DNA of 64,000 bases, from NCBI GenBank assembly GCA_965228415.1, contig OZ245814.1, positions 5,394,001 to 5,458,000 on the forward strand. The letters run 5' to 3'. Both the position numbers and the translations under genes were made by a program. The stretch is from Agaribacillus sp965228415 (GTDB lineage: Bacteria; Bacteroidota; Bacteroidia; Cytophagales; Cyclobacteriaceae). Below the pieces are notes generated by a model, which searched no databases, was not told the DNA's origin, and worked only from the letters and a program-made list of their open reading frames with translations. Positions 16,777-29,700 of the stretch are shown here, in pieces (position 1 is the first letter of the stretch; each line of letters starts with the position of its first letter).

Positions 16777-19740
16777 TTACATTTTTTTTTGCCTGGCTTT
16801 CCACAGTATTTCTACCGGGTGTAACGCCTTTTTCCGGGTGCCGTCCATAATCTGATGGCGACAACTTGTACCCGGAGCGGCTATTATAACATCATCGGAT
16901 TGCTTTCTTACAGTCGGGAACAATACCAACTCACCAATGCCCATCGAAAGTTCATAATGTTCCTTTTCATAACCAAAAGAACCAGCCATCCCACAACAGC
17001 CTGAAGGGATCAGATGTACTGTAAAATTGGTTGGTAGGGATAGCATTTTCTTGGTAGGCGTCAGTGACGACAGCGCCTTTTGATGACAGTGCCCATGAAG
17101 CTTTATAAGTTGTTCTTCCTGCGTAAACTGATCTTTGGTTATGTTGCCTTTATCAATTTCCCGGGCGATGAACTCATCAATTAAAAAAGTATTTTCAGCA
17201 ATAAATTCTGCTGCGCTGATATTTTCCTTATCCACAAGATCCGGATATTCATCTCTAAGCATCAAAATGGCTGAGGGCTCAATACCTATTAATGGGGCTG
17301 CGTCGCTTATTTTATCTTTTAATTGCCGGACGTTTTTGATCGCCAGCTTACGTGCTTGTTTCAGCATTCCCTTTGACATGTACGTACGACCGCTTTCATC
17401 ATGCTCGTGCAATTGCACGTCATAGCCCAGGCTCGTTAGCAGCTTGATACATTGAATACCAATTCCGGTATCATTTAGGTTCGTAAATTCGTCACAAAAT
17501 AAATTGACCACTCCTTTTGATTTCGAAACAGGGGCTAAGCCAAAATTGTCTTTTCTATGCCGGTGATACCATTTGCGCAAGGTAGTGTTATGCAATAATG
17601 GCAAGGGCCTTTCTTCGGCAAAACCCATCACCGACTTAATCATTGATGAAAAAAGCTTATTTCGGGCGAAAAAGTTAAAAACCCACGGAAATACAGAACC
17701 CATCTGATAAGCCTTGTTAAAGTTTCCAATCATCCTGGTACGAAACGGGATTCCTTTGGATTGATAGTATTGAAAACTTGCTTCCGCCTTTAATTTGGCA
17801 ATGTCTACATTTGATGGGCACTCGGATTTACAACCTTTACATGACAGACATAAATCCATTACCTCCCGGATCTCCTCACTTTCAAAGGGGTTATCTTCCT
17901 TCAGATAGGTTATGGCTTCCCTGATGATATTGGCCCTGGCCCGGGTAGTGTCTTTTTCATTTCGCGTTACCATATAACTCGGACACATCGTACCACCGGT
18001 GAGAACACTTTTTCGGCAATCACCTGACCCGTTGCATTGCTCCGCCGCCCGAAGCAGGCCCTGATTGGCATCAAAGTTAAGCAACGTTTTCAATTCCGGG
18101 TATTTATGCTCTGGCTGGTACCGTAGCTTTTCATTCATGGATGGTGTATCCACAATTTTACCGGGATTAAAAATGTTATGAGGATCCCATATGCGCTTTA
18201 CGCTTTCCAGTAGTGCGTAGCTTTCAGGACCAACCATGTATTTGATAAACTCACCTCTCAAACGCCCGTCACCGTGCTCCCCGCTCAGGGATCCGTTGTA
18301 TTTCTTGACCAGTGCTGCTATCTCCTCGGCGATGGTTCTGAAAAGCTGATTGCCCTTAGCTGTTTTAAGGTTAATAATAGGCCTTAGATGTAACTCCCCT
18401 GAACCCGCATGTGCATAGTGTACGCTATATAAGTCATGTTTCTTTAAAATCTCATTAAAATCCCTGATGTAATCCGGTAAATCTTCAACAGCAACCGCGG
18501 TGTCTTCGATAACCGGAACCGCCTTGGCATCGCCCGGGATATTGGACAACAATCCAAGGCCGGCTTTACGCAGATTCCAGACCTTTTTAACATCATCGCC
18601 GGTCAGCAAAGGAAAATGATAACCCAACTTTTGATTTTTTAAGTCCCGAATCAAAGCCGCTGCTTTTTGATCCACCTCATCACTATCTTGGCCGGTTAAT
18701 TCTACCACCAGTATAGCCTGAGGATCGCCATCTACAAAGAAGCGGTTTTGTCGCTGTTCAATATTCTTTTTAGTACACTCCAAAATATAGTGATCCATTA
18801 ATTCGCATGCAGATGGATTATATTTTAAAGCGGTTAAATTGGCGCGTAGGGATTCATCTATTGAATCAAAATGCACACACAGTAAACCCTTATATTTTGG
18901 CGGTAAGGGATTCACATGTAATTTGATTTCGGTAATAAAGGCGAGGGTTCCCTCAGAACCGGCAATTAACTTACAAAAATTAAAAGGTTCTTTGCTACCA
19001 TTAAATGGTTCGGCATGCAACAACAAATCTAAGGCGTAGCCTGTATTTCTACGGGGAATGGATGGCTTGGGAAAAGTGTCATGAATCAACTTTTGATTTT
19101 CGGGTTTATACAGTATTTCCGAAATCTGTTGATAAATCTGTTGCTCCAATTTGCCGGCAGTACCAATTCCTTCACATTTATCTTTAAATTCCTCTTTGGT
19201 CAAAGGGGCTATTTTAATTTCAGATCCATCAGCCAACAACGCTTCAACCTCCATTAGATGATCCCTGGTGCTGCCATAGACCACAGAATTTGAACCACAG
19301 GAATTGTTTCCCACCATGCCCCCGATCATAGCCCGGTTGGCAGTTGATGTCTCCGGCCCAAAAAATAACCCATGGTCTTTCAGGAAGAAGTTAAGCTCAT
19401 CCCTGATCACACCAGGTTGAACACGCACCCAGCTTTCTTCCTTATTTAACTCCAGAATTTTGGTAAAATGCTTGGAGACATCCACAATGATGCCCGATCC
19501 TACTACTTGCCCAGCGAGCGAAGTACCGGCTGTCCTTGGTATCAAAGACGTATCGTGCTCCGATGCAAAATTTATCAATTTCTTTATATCGGCATTGGAT
19601 TTTGGTAAAGCAACAGCCATCGGCACCTCGCGGTAAGCGGAGGCATCGGTTGCGTAAAGGGTACGCATTACCTTATCCACATGCAATGTACCCTCAAAAC
19701 CTTTGGCCAGTCCTTCTATCTGTTCATTCAAATCTTGCAT
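16777..19740 (-). CDS. FAD-binding and 4Fe-4S fused hydroxyacid dehydrogenase (GlcD/GlcF-like, YdiJ type)
   Basis: At 987 residues this is a fusion of an FAD-linked oxidase and an iron-sulfur subunit. The N-terminal half has the PCMH-type FAD site (PRTAGTSLAGQVVGSG, GNNSCGSNSVVYGSTRDH) and the FAD oxidase C domain ending with the SGEHGDGRLRGEF motif. Next come two Cys clusters for 4Fe-4S centres (around CNGSGDC...MCPSY and CLSCKGCKSECPSN). Two CCG-domain-like segments finish it (HGHCHQKAL and SGCCGMAGSFGYE). Relatives oxidise D-lactate, glycolate or D-2-hydroxyglutarate and pass electrons to the respiratory chain. The substrate cannot be fixed from sequence. It appears monocistronic. Confidence 0.9.
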   Translation of the reverse strand: MQDLNEQIEGLAKGFEGTLHVDKVMRTLYATDASAYREVPMAVALPKSNADIKKLINFASEHDTSLIPRTAGTSLAGQVVGSGIIVDVSKHFTKILELNKEESWVRVQPGVIRDELNFFLKDHGLFFGPETSTANRAMIGGMVGNNSCGSNSVVYGSTRDHLMEVEALLADGSEIKIAPLTKEEFKDKCEGIGTAGKLEQQIYQQISEILYKPENQKLIHDTFPKPSIPRRNTGYALDLLLHAEPFNGSKEPFNFCKLIAGSEGTLAFITEIKLHVNPLPPKYKGLLCVHFDSIDESLRANLTALKYNPSACELMDHYILECTKKNIEQRQNRFFVDGDPQAILVVELTGQDSDEVDQKAAALIRDLKNQKLGYHFPLLTGDDVKKVWNLRKAGLGLLSNIPGDAKAVPVIEDTAVAVEDLPDYIRDFNEILKKHDLYSVHYAHAGSGELHLRPIINLKTAKGNQLFRTIAEEIAALVKKYNGSLSGEHGDGRLRGEFIKYMVGPESYALLESVKRIWDPHNIFNPGKIVDTPSMNEKLRYQPEHKYPELKTLLNFDANQGLLRAAEQCNGSGDCRKSVLTGGTMCPSYMVTRNEKDTTRARANIIREAITYLKEDNPFESEEIREVMDLCLSCKGCKSECPSNVDIAKLKAEASFQYYQSKGIPFRTRMIGNFNKAYQMGSVFPWVFNFFARNKLFSSMIKSVMGFAEERPLPLLHNTTLRKWYHRHRKDNFGLAPVSKSKGVVNLFCDEFTNLNDTGIGIQCIKLLTSLGYDVQLHEHDESGRTYMSKGMLKQARKLAIKNVRQLKDKISDAAPLIGIEPSAILMLRDEYPDLVDKENISAAEFIAENTFLIDEFIAREIDKGNITKDQFTQEEQLIKLHGHCHQKALSSLTPTKKMLSLPTNFTVHLIPSGCCGMAGSFGYEKEHYELSMGIGELVLFPTVRKQSDDVIIAAPGTSCRHQIMDGTRKKALHPVEILWKARQKKM

Positions 19741-19822
19741 AACAGCATCTTAATTGACAGCCAAAATTAAGATATGAATTCTAGTTAACCTTGACAGTTA
19801 AGAAAAATTTTATTCAGCGCGT

Positions 19823-20245
19823 CTAATTAATCCCCGCAAGTTTCTTTTGCAAACGATCGATCAGGGTTTTCCTGGCGAGGGAAAAGGTCTGGTCGTGATC
19901 CTGAACATAATTCAACAGGTAAAGCGCCTTTTTTCCTCTGGAAAAAAACAAATCTGACACACTATCATTTCCATATAAGTAGGCCTCTTCCATGAGAAGT
20001 TCACCTACCTTTTCCAGCGATGGCAGATCCATACGTTGCTTTTTTAATAAATAATCCAAAAGCTCCCGGGAAGACATGGCCTTGACAGATTTTAAATCCA
20101 AATCAAGAATTTCTTTGTAGCTGTCTTCAATAAGAGACAGTGCAGACTCATGATCATTGCTTTCTTTAAATCCCATCAGCCTCGCCAATACAATTGCCAG
20201 CTGACGAAATTGCCGCATCATATAATCCCGTTCTCTGATTTCCAT
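19823..20245 (-). CDS. Small helical protein, DUF6483-like
   Basis: I choose the ATG of MEIRERDYMM (20245); the longer frame adds 15 hydrophobic residues that do not look like a proper signal. The 140-residue product is helical and soluble, opening with RERDYMMRQFRQLAIVLARLMG, which resembles the start of DUF6483 proteins, then helices LIEDSYKEILDLDLKSV and LLDYLLKKQRMD and a C-terminal region ending DRLQKKLAGIN. The family has no known function. The gene lies 82 bp upstream of the FAD oxidase start on the same strand and could be co-transcribed with it. Confidence 0.6.
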   Translation of the reverse strand: MEIRERDYMMRQFRQLAIVLARLMGFKESNDHESALSLIEDSYKEILDLDLKSVKAMSSRELLDYLLKKQRMDLPSLEKVGELLMEEAYLYGNDSVSDLFFSRGKKALYLLNYVQDHDQTFSLARKTLIDRLQKKLAGIN

Positions 20246-20722
20246 ATGAATTAACCAATTATAAAATATTGAATTTACAAAAATCAACAATATATAGAAA
20301 ATAACATTATCGGGGTGCCAGGATCCACTCGAATACCCGAGTATTTATAGTTATACCGTTATTGGGGCCATGGGAAGTTTTAATTGTTAGAAAAGTTATA
20401 TCGCTTGTAGGCATTTTCGTCAAATTCTTAAAATATTGGTTTAGTACAATTAAATACTCCTTTAAGATAATTTATAATGAGTATATCTTGCTATTTTAAC
20501 TTTTTGGGTTAGAAAAAAAATAGCCAAAATTTGAATTTGCCGCTACATTATTACATGCTCCTTACCAGCCCAATTCCCCCTAAAAAGCTTGATTTTGGCC
20601 ATTTTTAGCCATATTTACTTTGTAACTCTACAAGTTCAGGTGCATGATGTTTTCACTACTCTTTTGTTGAGGGAAAAGTTGATGCGGCAATAAAAAATTG
20701 GTTCAAAAAAAGGGAGCTCGGT
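20246..20722. other. Intergenic region upstream of the giant surface protein gene
   Basis: These 477 bases are AT-rich and hold no gene I can support. A possible Bacteroidota promoter for the downstream gene is noted separately. A purine-rich AAAGGGAGC lies 7-8 bases before the start codon at 20723, a clearer ribosome-binding site than most in this window. Confidence 0.5.
20594..20622 (+). promoter_or_regulatory. Putative promoter of the giant surface protein gene
   Basis: TTTG at 20594-20597 and TTACTTTG at 20615-20622 resemble the -33 and -7 (TAnnTTTG, 7 of 8) boxes of Bacteroidota, 17 bp apart. This would give an approximately 95-nt leader before the ATG at 20723. Confidence 0.3.
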
Positions 20723-23700
20723 ATGTTCAAAAAAATAGTAGGCTTTAATGCCTTGGTAATTCTTTTTATCTTTCAGTCTCACAATGTATTATCTCAAATC
20801 CAGTCCAATGGTACGGGTGGGGGAAATTGGACTGATGGCGCTACATGGCAAGGCGGTATAGCACCGGTTTCAGGGGATAATGTAATTATTCTCAGCGGTG
20901 ACGCAGTTACGTTAAACGCAAGCAGGGACATTCAAAATTTAACAATTAACAATGGTGGAGCCCTCAGTCAGAATGATAATCGCGTACTAACGCTGACAGG
21001 AAACCTGATCAACAATGGTACTTTTACCAGTAATGAAAACAACGGCAACCGGGATGTGATCCTGATGACGGGTGTTGGAAGTACATTGGATGGCACGGGA
21101 ATCTTTGATATGGACGACGACGGAACACTAGAGTTTCAGTCCGCTGTGACCATTCTGGCTAGCGCCAATCTCACCTTTATCGGTACACAGGAACCCCAGG
21201 TCAGCATCAACAATAACGTAACGATCACCAACAATGGTACTGTTACTATCGCTGAGGACCTGGTGGGGGGAAATGGCAATTCGACCTGGATCAATGCGGC
21301 CAATGCAACCTTAAACGTAGGAGATGATTTGTTAGCTACCGGCATTCTGACCGCCAACGCAAATGGCAATACAGTAAATTATAACGGAACTTCAGATGAC
21401 AATATCAAAACTCCTACCGGCAGCGAGTATTGGAACTTAATAGTATCGGGAACCCAGATTAAAACTGTACAAGCTCCTTTAACCATCAAAAACGATATTT
21501 CTATCTCCAGTACCTTAAACCCAAACGGCCACAACCTGACTGTTGAAGGTAATTGGTTAAATACAGGGATTTTCCAGGAAGGATCGGTTACGGTAACTTT
21601 CAATGGTACAGGCACTCAATCAATTACCAATGCCACCGATGAGGTATTTGGTGACTTAACCGTAAATAAATCAAATGCTACCCTAACCGTAAATGCCAAT
21701 GTGCAGGTTACAGGTACCCTCGATATCACCAATTGTATCATCGATATGGGATCAAATACGCTGACATTGGGTTCTTCCACGGCAGCAACCGGGACCCTTA
21801 ACAGTTCCACTGCCACTATTATCGGGAAATTTGAAAGATGGATTAACGCTACTGGTGTTGCCACCTTGTTCCCTTTGGGTACCAGCGCTGATTATAATCC
21901 CCTCGAAATCACATTTAACAATCTGACCGGAGGTTCGCTGATCGGGGAGTTTATTCCCTCCAACCCGGGTAGCATTAACAATCCTCCCCTGGATGATGGT
22001 GGAGTCAACATCAACAACACTTACCTGGAAGGCTATTGGACACTTAGCCGCGCCAACTCCCTGACGTCCTCTGATTACGATCTGAGTCTTAACGGTAATG
22101 GATTTAACAGCTTTACGGTCACTGATAACACCAGGATCCTGGCCAGGACCAGCGCTGCCGGTGATTGGCAATTAGATGGTAGCCATGTGAGTGCCGGGTT
22201 TAGCTTTCCTGTAGCAAGAAGAGACAACATGAGTATATTATCCGGCGAATATACGCTGGCTGAAAATAACAGTTGCTCATTTCCAACCACTTCAGCCATT
22301 TCGGGCACACCGGATGTTTGTATCAATACCACCGGTGAAGTTTACACGGCAAGCGGCACCACAGGTTCTACTTTCTCATGGGAAGTCATCGGCGGCACTA
22401 TCGTTGGCGGTTCCGGGACAGGAACGGCCTTAGACCCCAGCACCCGAAGTGGGGTCAACCTCACCAATGTAACGGTTGACTGGGGAGGCACCGGAGGCGC
22501 CGGAGAAGTAAAAGTTACCGAAGATAACAGTGGTGTTGGGGGCTGTGGTCCCGGAGAGGCGAAAACATTAGCTATTACAATTCATCCGGTGGTGACCTCT
22601 GCTATTACAGGGATTTCTTCTGTTCCAGCCGGTCAGACCGGGGTCACTTACTCGGTTACCAATACTTCAGGTTATACTTATACCTGGTCAGTTACCGGCG
22701 GTCCGGGTAATGCCATTGTGTCGGGGCAAAACACCAACACAGTGACTGTGGATTGGGGTACTACTACAGGTGATTTCACCTTATCAGTTGTTGCCAGCGA
22801 AGCCAGCGCTTGTAGCCCTTCTCAACAGGCAACGCAGGTAGACCTGACTGTCAGCATAGTAGATGTGATCGAAAGTAATGGTACGGGCGGTGGTGTCTGG
22901 AATGATGCAGCGACATGGATCGGAGGTATTATTCCGGCAGCGGGGAATAATGTAAGAATACAGACTGGTGATCTGGTCACGCTCAACGTTAGCCCAACTA
23001 TTAACAATTTTGAGATCGAAAGCGGTGGTACGCTGTCTCAAAATGATAACCGTGTACTAACGTTGACCGGCAACCTGATCAACAACGGTACTTTCACCAG
23101 TAATGAAAACAACGGCAACCGGGATGTGATCCTGATGACGGGTACTGGAAGTACGCTGGATGGCACGGGAACCTTTGACATGGATGACGACGGGACACTG
23201 GAGTTCCAAACTTCGGTGACCATCCTATCCAGTGCCAACCTGACCTTTACGGGTACGCAGGAGCCGCAGGTCAGGGTTGACAATGATGTCATTGTCACCA
23301 ACAACGGTACTGTCACCATCACCCAGGACCTGACAGGCGGGAATGGCAATTCAACGTGGATCAATGGGGCGAACTCAACTTTGATTATAGGTGATGACCT
23401 GCTTGACACTGGCGTTCTTATCGCCAATGCCAGTGGCAATACAGTAAATTACAATGGAGATACGAATGATAATATAAAAACACCGTCGGGCAATGAGTTC
23501 TGGAATTTGGGCATTGTGGGAACGCAGATTATGACAGCTCAGGCTAATTTAACGATGCTGGGCAATTTGACTATTGCAAGTACTTTCAATCCGAATGGTA
23601 ACACGATCACTGTTGGAGGTGACTGGATCAACTCGGGCAGTTTCCAGGAGGGCACCTCGACGGTTATCTTTAACGGTACTGCCAGCCAGAACCTTACCAG

Positions 23701-26700
23701 TGCCACTGATGAGATATTCAACAATCTGACGGTAGCCAAAAATGGGACGACTTTAACATTGGGCAACAATGTTCAGGTTGTTGCCACGCTGGATATAGAC
23801 AACTGTTTTATCAATACCGGTTCAAATACGTTGACATTAGGTTCTTCCACGGCAGCAACCGGGACCCTTAACAGTTCCACTGCCACTATTATCGGGAAAT
23901 TTGAAAGATGGATTAACGCTACTGGTGTTGCCACCTTGTTCCCTTTGGGTACCAGCGCTGATTATAATCCCCTCGAAATCACATTTAACAATCTGACCGG
24001 AGGTTCGCTGATCGGGGAGTTTATTCCCTCCAACCCGGGTAGCATTAACAATCCTCCCCTGGATGATGGGGGAGTCAACATCAACAACACTTACCTGGAA
24101 GGCTATTGGACACTTAGCCGAGCCAACTCCCTGACGTCCTCTGATTACGATCTGAGTCTTAACGGTAATGGATTTAACAGCTTTACGGTCACTGATAACA
24201 CCAGGATCCTGGCCAGGACCAGCGCTGCCGGTGATTGGCAATTAGATGGTAGCCATGTGAGTGTCGGGTTTAGCTTTCCTGTAGCAAGAAGAGACAACAT
24301 GAGTATATTATCCGGCGAATATACGCTGGCTGAAAATAACAGTTGCTCATTTCCAACCACTTCAGCGGTTTCAGGCACACCGGATGTTTGTATCAATACC
24401 ACCGGTGAAGTTTACACGGCAAGCGGCACCACAGGTTCTACTTTCTCATGGGAAGTCATCGGCGGCACTATCGTCGGCGGTTCCGGGACAGGAACGGCCT
24501 TAGACCCCAGCACCCGAAGTGGGGTCAACCTCACCAATGTAACGGTTGACTGGGGAAGCACCGGAGGCGCCGGAGAAGTAAAAGTTACCGAAGATAACAG
24601 TGGTGTTGGGGGCTGTGGTCCCGGAGAGGCGAAAACATTAGCTATTACAATTCATCCGGTGGCGACATCTGCTATTACAGGGATTTCTTCTGTTCCAGCC
24701 GGTCAGACCGGGGTCACTTACTCGGTTACCAATACTTCAGGTTATACTTATACCTGGTCAGTTACCGGCGGTCCGGGTAATGCCATTGTGTCGGGGCAAA
24801 ACACCAACACAGTGACTGTGGATTGGGGTACTACTACAGGTGATTTCACCTTATCAGTTGTTGCCAGCGAAGCCAGCGCTTGTAGCCCTTCTCAACAGGC
24901 AACGCAGGTAGACCTGACTGTCAGCATAGTAGATGTGATCGAAAGTAATGGTACGGGCGGTGGTGTCTGGAATGATGCAGCGACATGGATCGGAGGTATT
25001 ATTCCGGCAGCGGGGAATAATGTAAGAATACAGACTGGTGATCTGGTCACGCTCAACGTTAGCCCAACTATTAACAATTTTGAGATCGAAAGCGGTGGTA
25101 CGCTGTCTCAAAATGATAACCGTGTACTAACGTTGACAGGAAACCTGATCAACAATGGTACTTTCACCAGTAATGAAAACAACGGCAACCGGGATGTGAT
25201 CCTGATGACGGGTGTTGGAAGTACGCTGGATGGCACGGGAACCTTTGACATGGATGACGACGGGACGCTGGAGTTCCAAACTTCGGTGACCATCCTATCC
25301 AGTGCCAACCTGACCTTTACGGGTACGCAGGAGCCGCAGGTCAGGGTTGACAATGATGTCATTGTCACCAACAACGGTACTGTCACCATCACCCAGGACC
25401 TGACAGGCGGGAACGGGAACTCTACGTGGATCAATGGGGCGAACTCAACTTTGATTATAGGTGATGACCTGCTTGACACTGGCGTTCTTATCGCCAATGC
25501 CAGTGGCAATACAGTAAATTACAATGGAGATACGAATGATAATATAAAAACACCGTCGGGCAATGAGTTCTGGAATTTGGGTATTGTGGGAACGCAGATC
25601 ATGACGGCTCAGGCTAATTTAACGATGCTGGGCAATTTGACTATTGCAAGTACTTTCAATCCGAATGGTAACACGATCACTGTTGGAGGTGACTGGATCA
25701 ATACTGGCAGTTTCCAGGAAGGAACCTCAACGGTTATCTTTAACGGCACTGCCGGCCAGAACCTTACCAGTGCCACTGATGAGATATTTAACAATCTGAC
25801 GGTAGCCAAAAATGGGACGACTTTAACATTGGGCAACAATGTTCAGGTCGTTGCTGCACTGGATATAGACAACTGTTTTATTGATGTTCAATCTAATGTG
25901 TTGACACTGGGTTCCGGTATATCACAGCTAGGAACATTAACCAGAGCCGCTCCTGCCACTATTATCGGAAAATTTGAAAGATGGGTCAATACGGGAAATC
26001 AAAACAATTTATTGTTTCCGGTGGGAACAGGGACCAATTACAATCCGGTTGTGGTTACATTCAATAACCTGAATGCGGGCTCGATGACGGCTGAATTTAT
26101 TTCCGAAAATCCGGGAACATTAAATAGTCCTCCTTTGGATGACAACAGTTTTGACTTAAACAATACCTATACGGAAGGATATTGGTCACTTACGAGGGCT
26201 AATTCTCTTTCAAGCTCCGATTACGATCTGCAGCTAACCGCCAATGGTTTTACCAGCTTTACGCCGTCATCGGATACAAGAATCGTAACGAGATTAAACG
26301 GCAGCAGCAACTGGTCTGTGAACGGCACCCATGATGGAACCGGTTTTGTATCGCCGGTAATCAAAAGAACTAACATGACGTTATTATCAGCTCAATATAC
26401 TATTGCTGAAAATGACAATTGTAGCCTGCCCACTACTTCCGCTATTACAGGTGATGATAACGTCTGTATCAATGAAACGGGAGTTAGCTATTCTGTAACC
26501 GGAACAACGGGATCAACTTTCACATGGGAGGTTACCGGTGGCACCATTCAAGGATCTGATAGCGGTGTAAACCTGACCGGGATCACTGTTGATTGGGGTG
26601 CTTCCGGCGGCACAGGCGAAGTTAGAGTTACTGAAGATAATACGGCTGTTGGAGGATGTGGTGCAGGTGTTCCTGTGACCAGGTCCATTACCATAAATCC

Positions 26701-29700
26701 TGTTCCTACTTCTGCAATTTCGGGAAATATGACAGCAATTATAGATCAGACCGGCGTCACTTATACCATTACAGGCAATGCGGGTTATACCTACGATTGG
26801 GACATCACAGGAGGAACTATTACCGCTCCTGCTGACCCGGACAATGATGCCACGGGTATGATCACCGTCACCTGGGGAAATACCCCGGGAAGTGGCCAGA
26901 TTTCTGTCGTTGCCACAGAGGGGGCGGAATGTATGACGCCTCAGTCTACTGCTGCAGTCAGTCTTGACGTGACCCTGCTGGATGTCATTGAAAGTAACGG
27001 TTCAGGGGGCGGTGTATGGAATAATGCAGCGACATGGGCCGGGGGTATCATTCCGGCAGCTGGGAATAATGTAAGAATACAGACGGGCGATCTGGTCACG
27101 CTAAACGTCAGCCCGACTATTAACAATTTTGAAATTGAAAGTGGCGCTACGCTGTTTCAAAATGATAACCGGGTACTAACACTGACCGGCAACCTGACCA
27201 ACAATGGTACTTTCACCAGTAATGAAAACAACGGGAACAGAGATGTCATCATCATGACCGGTACTGGAAGTACACTTGATGGTACCGGAACTTTTGACAT
27301 GGATGATGATGGAACACTGGAATTCCAGACGGCTGTGACCATCCAATCTGGTGCCAACCTGACCTTTACGGGTACGCAGGAGCCGCAGGTCAGGGTTGAC
27401 AATGATGTCATTGTTACCAACAATGGTACAGTGACCATCGCCCAGGACTTGGTGGGTGGGAATGGCAATTCAACGTGGATCAATGGGGCGAACTCGACTT
27501 TGATCATAGGAGATGACTTACTTGACACCGGGGTTCTTATCGCCAATGCCAGTGGCAATACTGTCAATTACAATGGCGATACCAACGACAATATCAAAAC
27601 GCCGTCTGGCAATGAGTTCTGGAATTTGGGCATTGTGGGAACGCAGATCATGACGGCCCAGGCTAATTTAACGATGCTGGGTGATCTTACTATTTCAAGT
27701 ACTTTCAACCCAAATGGTAATACCATTACTGTTGGCGGTGACTGGATCAATACTGGCAGTTTCCAGGAAGGAACCTCAACGGTTAACTTCAATGGATCTT
27801 CATCTCAGACAATTTCTTCAACCACAGCTGAGGATTTCTTTAATCTTACCATGAATAAAACCGGAGGAACTTTAACTACCTCCAATCACCTTACCGTATC
27901 TTCTATACTTTCATTAGAGGCAGGGGCTTTAGATATGGGTGCCAACAGAATTACCTTAGGAACAAGTACGGCAAGCTTAGGTACCTTATCCCATACTGCC
28001 CCCGCCAGAATTATTGGAGAATTTGAAAGATGGGTCAATACCGGCAATCAAACCGGTCTTGAATTACCGGTGGGTACTTCCTCCGATTTAAGAGAAGCGG
28101 TGTTGACCTTTAATAATTTAACTGCGGGATCTATCGTAGCAACGTTTATTTCCGGTGATCCGGGAAGCAATGGGTTAAGTCTTGATGACAATGGCACTAC
28201 CGTATTTAACACGTTTCATGAAGGATATTGGAAATTAACCACTGCTAACGGATTGATAAGTACGGATTATGATGCAGACTTAACCGCAGGAGGATTCACC
28301 AGTTTTGACATTTCCACCTCACGTGTGCTAACAAGAATAGCCAGTGGCCCCTGGACAGCCGATGGTACCCACGTTGCTACAGTAGGAGATGTGGCTAAAA
28401 GGACCAATATCACTACACTTAGTTCAGAGTTGGCCCTGGGTGATGTAATCAATTGTTCCGTTCCGGCCACTGCCAGTATTACAGGTGATGTCAGCGTTTG
28501 TATCAATGAAAGTGCAGTAACTTATGCGGCGATAGGTGGCCTGGCCGGATCTACTTATACGTGGACTGTAACCGGAGGAACGATTGATGGTGGTACTAAC
28601 ACGGGAGTGGGTCTGACCAGTATTAACGTAACCTGGGGTTCTATTGGTGGCTCAGGGCAGGTAACAGTGGTTGAAAACAATAATTACGATCCTGTTTTTG
28701 GTTGTGGCCCTGGTCCTGCTATAACATTGGATGTTACCATAAACCCGGTGGCTACTTCTGCAATTTCGGGAAATACAACGGCAATTATAGATCAGACCGG
28801 AGTAACATATAGCGTTACGGGCAATGCGGGTTATACCTACGATTGGGACATCACAGGAGGAACTATTACCGCTCCTGCTGACCCGGACAATGATGCCACA
28901 GGTATGATCACCGTCACCTGGGGAAATACCCCGGGAAGTGGCCAGATTTCTGTCTTTGCCACAGAGGGGGCGGAATGTACGACGCCTCAGTCTACTGCTG
29001 CAGTCAGTCTTGACGTGACCCTGCTGGATGTCATTGAAAGTAACGGTTCAGGGGGCGGTGTATGGAATAATGCAGCGACATGGGCTGGCGGTATCATTCC
29101 GGCAGCTGGGAATAATGTAAGAATACAGACGGGCGATCTGGTCACGCTAAACGTCAGCCCGACTATTAACAATTTTGAAATTGAAGGCGGCGCTACGCTG
29201 TTTCAAAATGATAACCGGGTACTAACACTGACCGGCAACCTGACCAACAATGGTACTTTCACCAGTAATGAAAACAACGGGAACAGAGATGTCATCATCA
29301 TGACCGGTACTGGAAGTACACTTGATGGTACCGGAACTTTTGACATGGATGATGATGGAACACTGGAATTCCAGACGGCTGTGACCATCCAATCTGGTGC
29401 CAACCTGACCTTTACGGGTACGCAGGAGCCGCAGGTCAGGGTTGACAATGATGTCATTGTTACCAACAATGGTACTGTGACCATTACCCAGGACCTGACA
29501 GGCGGGAACGGGAACTCTACGTGGATCAATGCGGCCAACTCAACTTTGATCATAGGGGATGACCTGCTTGCTACCGGCGTTCTTATCGCCAATGCCAGTG
29601 GCAATACTGTCAATTACAATGGCGATACCAACGACAATATCAAAACGCCATCTGGCAATGAGTTCTGGAATTTGGGTATTGTGGGAACGCAGATCATGAC

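Noticed and set aside
22784..25111. Identical minus-strand ORFs of 85 and 61 codons at 22784-23041 and 24854-25111 that look like a conserved gene family
   Set aside because: They lie antisense inside the repeated modules of the giant gene; their identity only reflects the DNA repeat.
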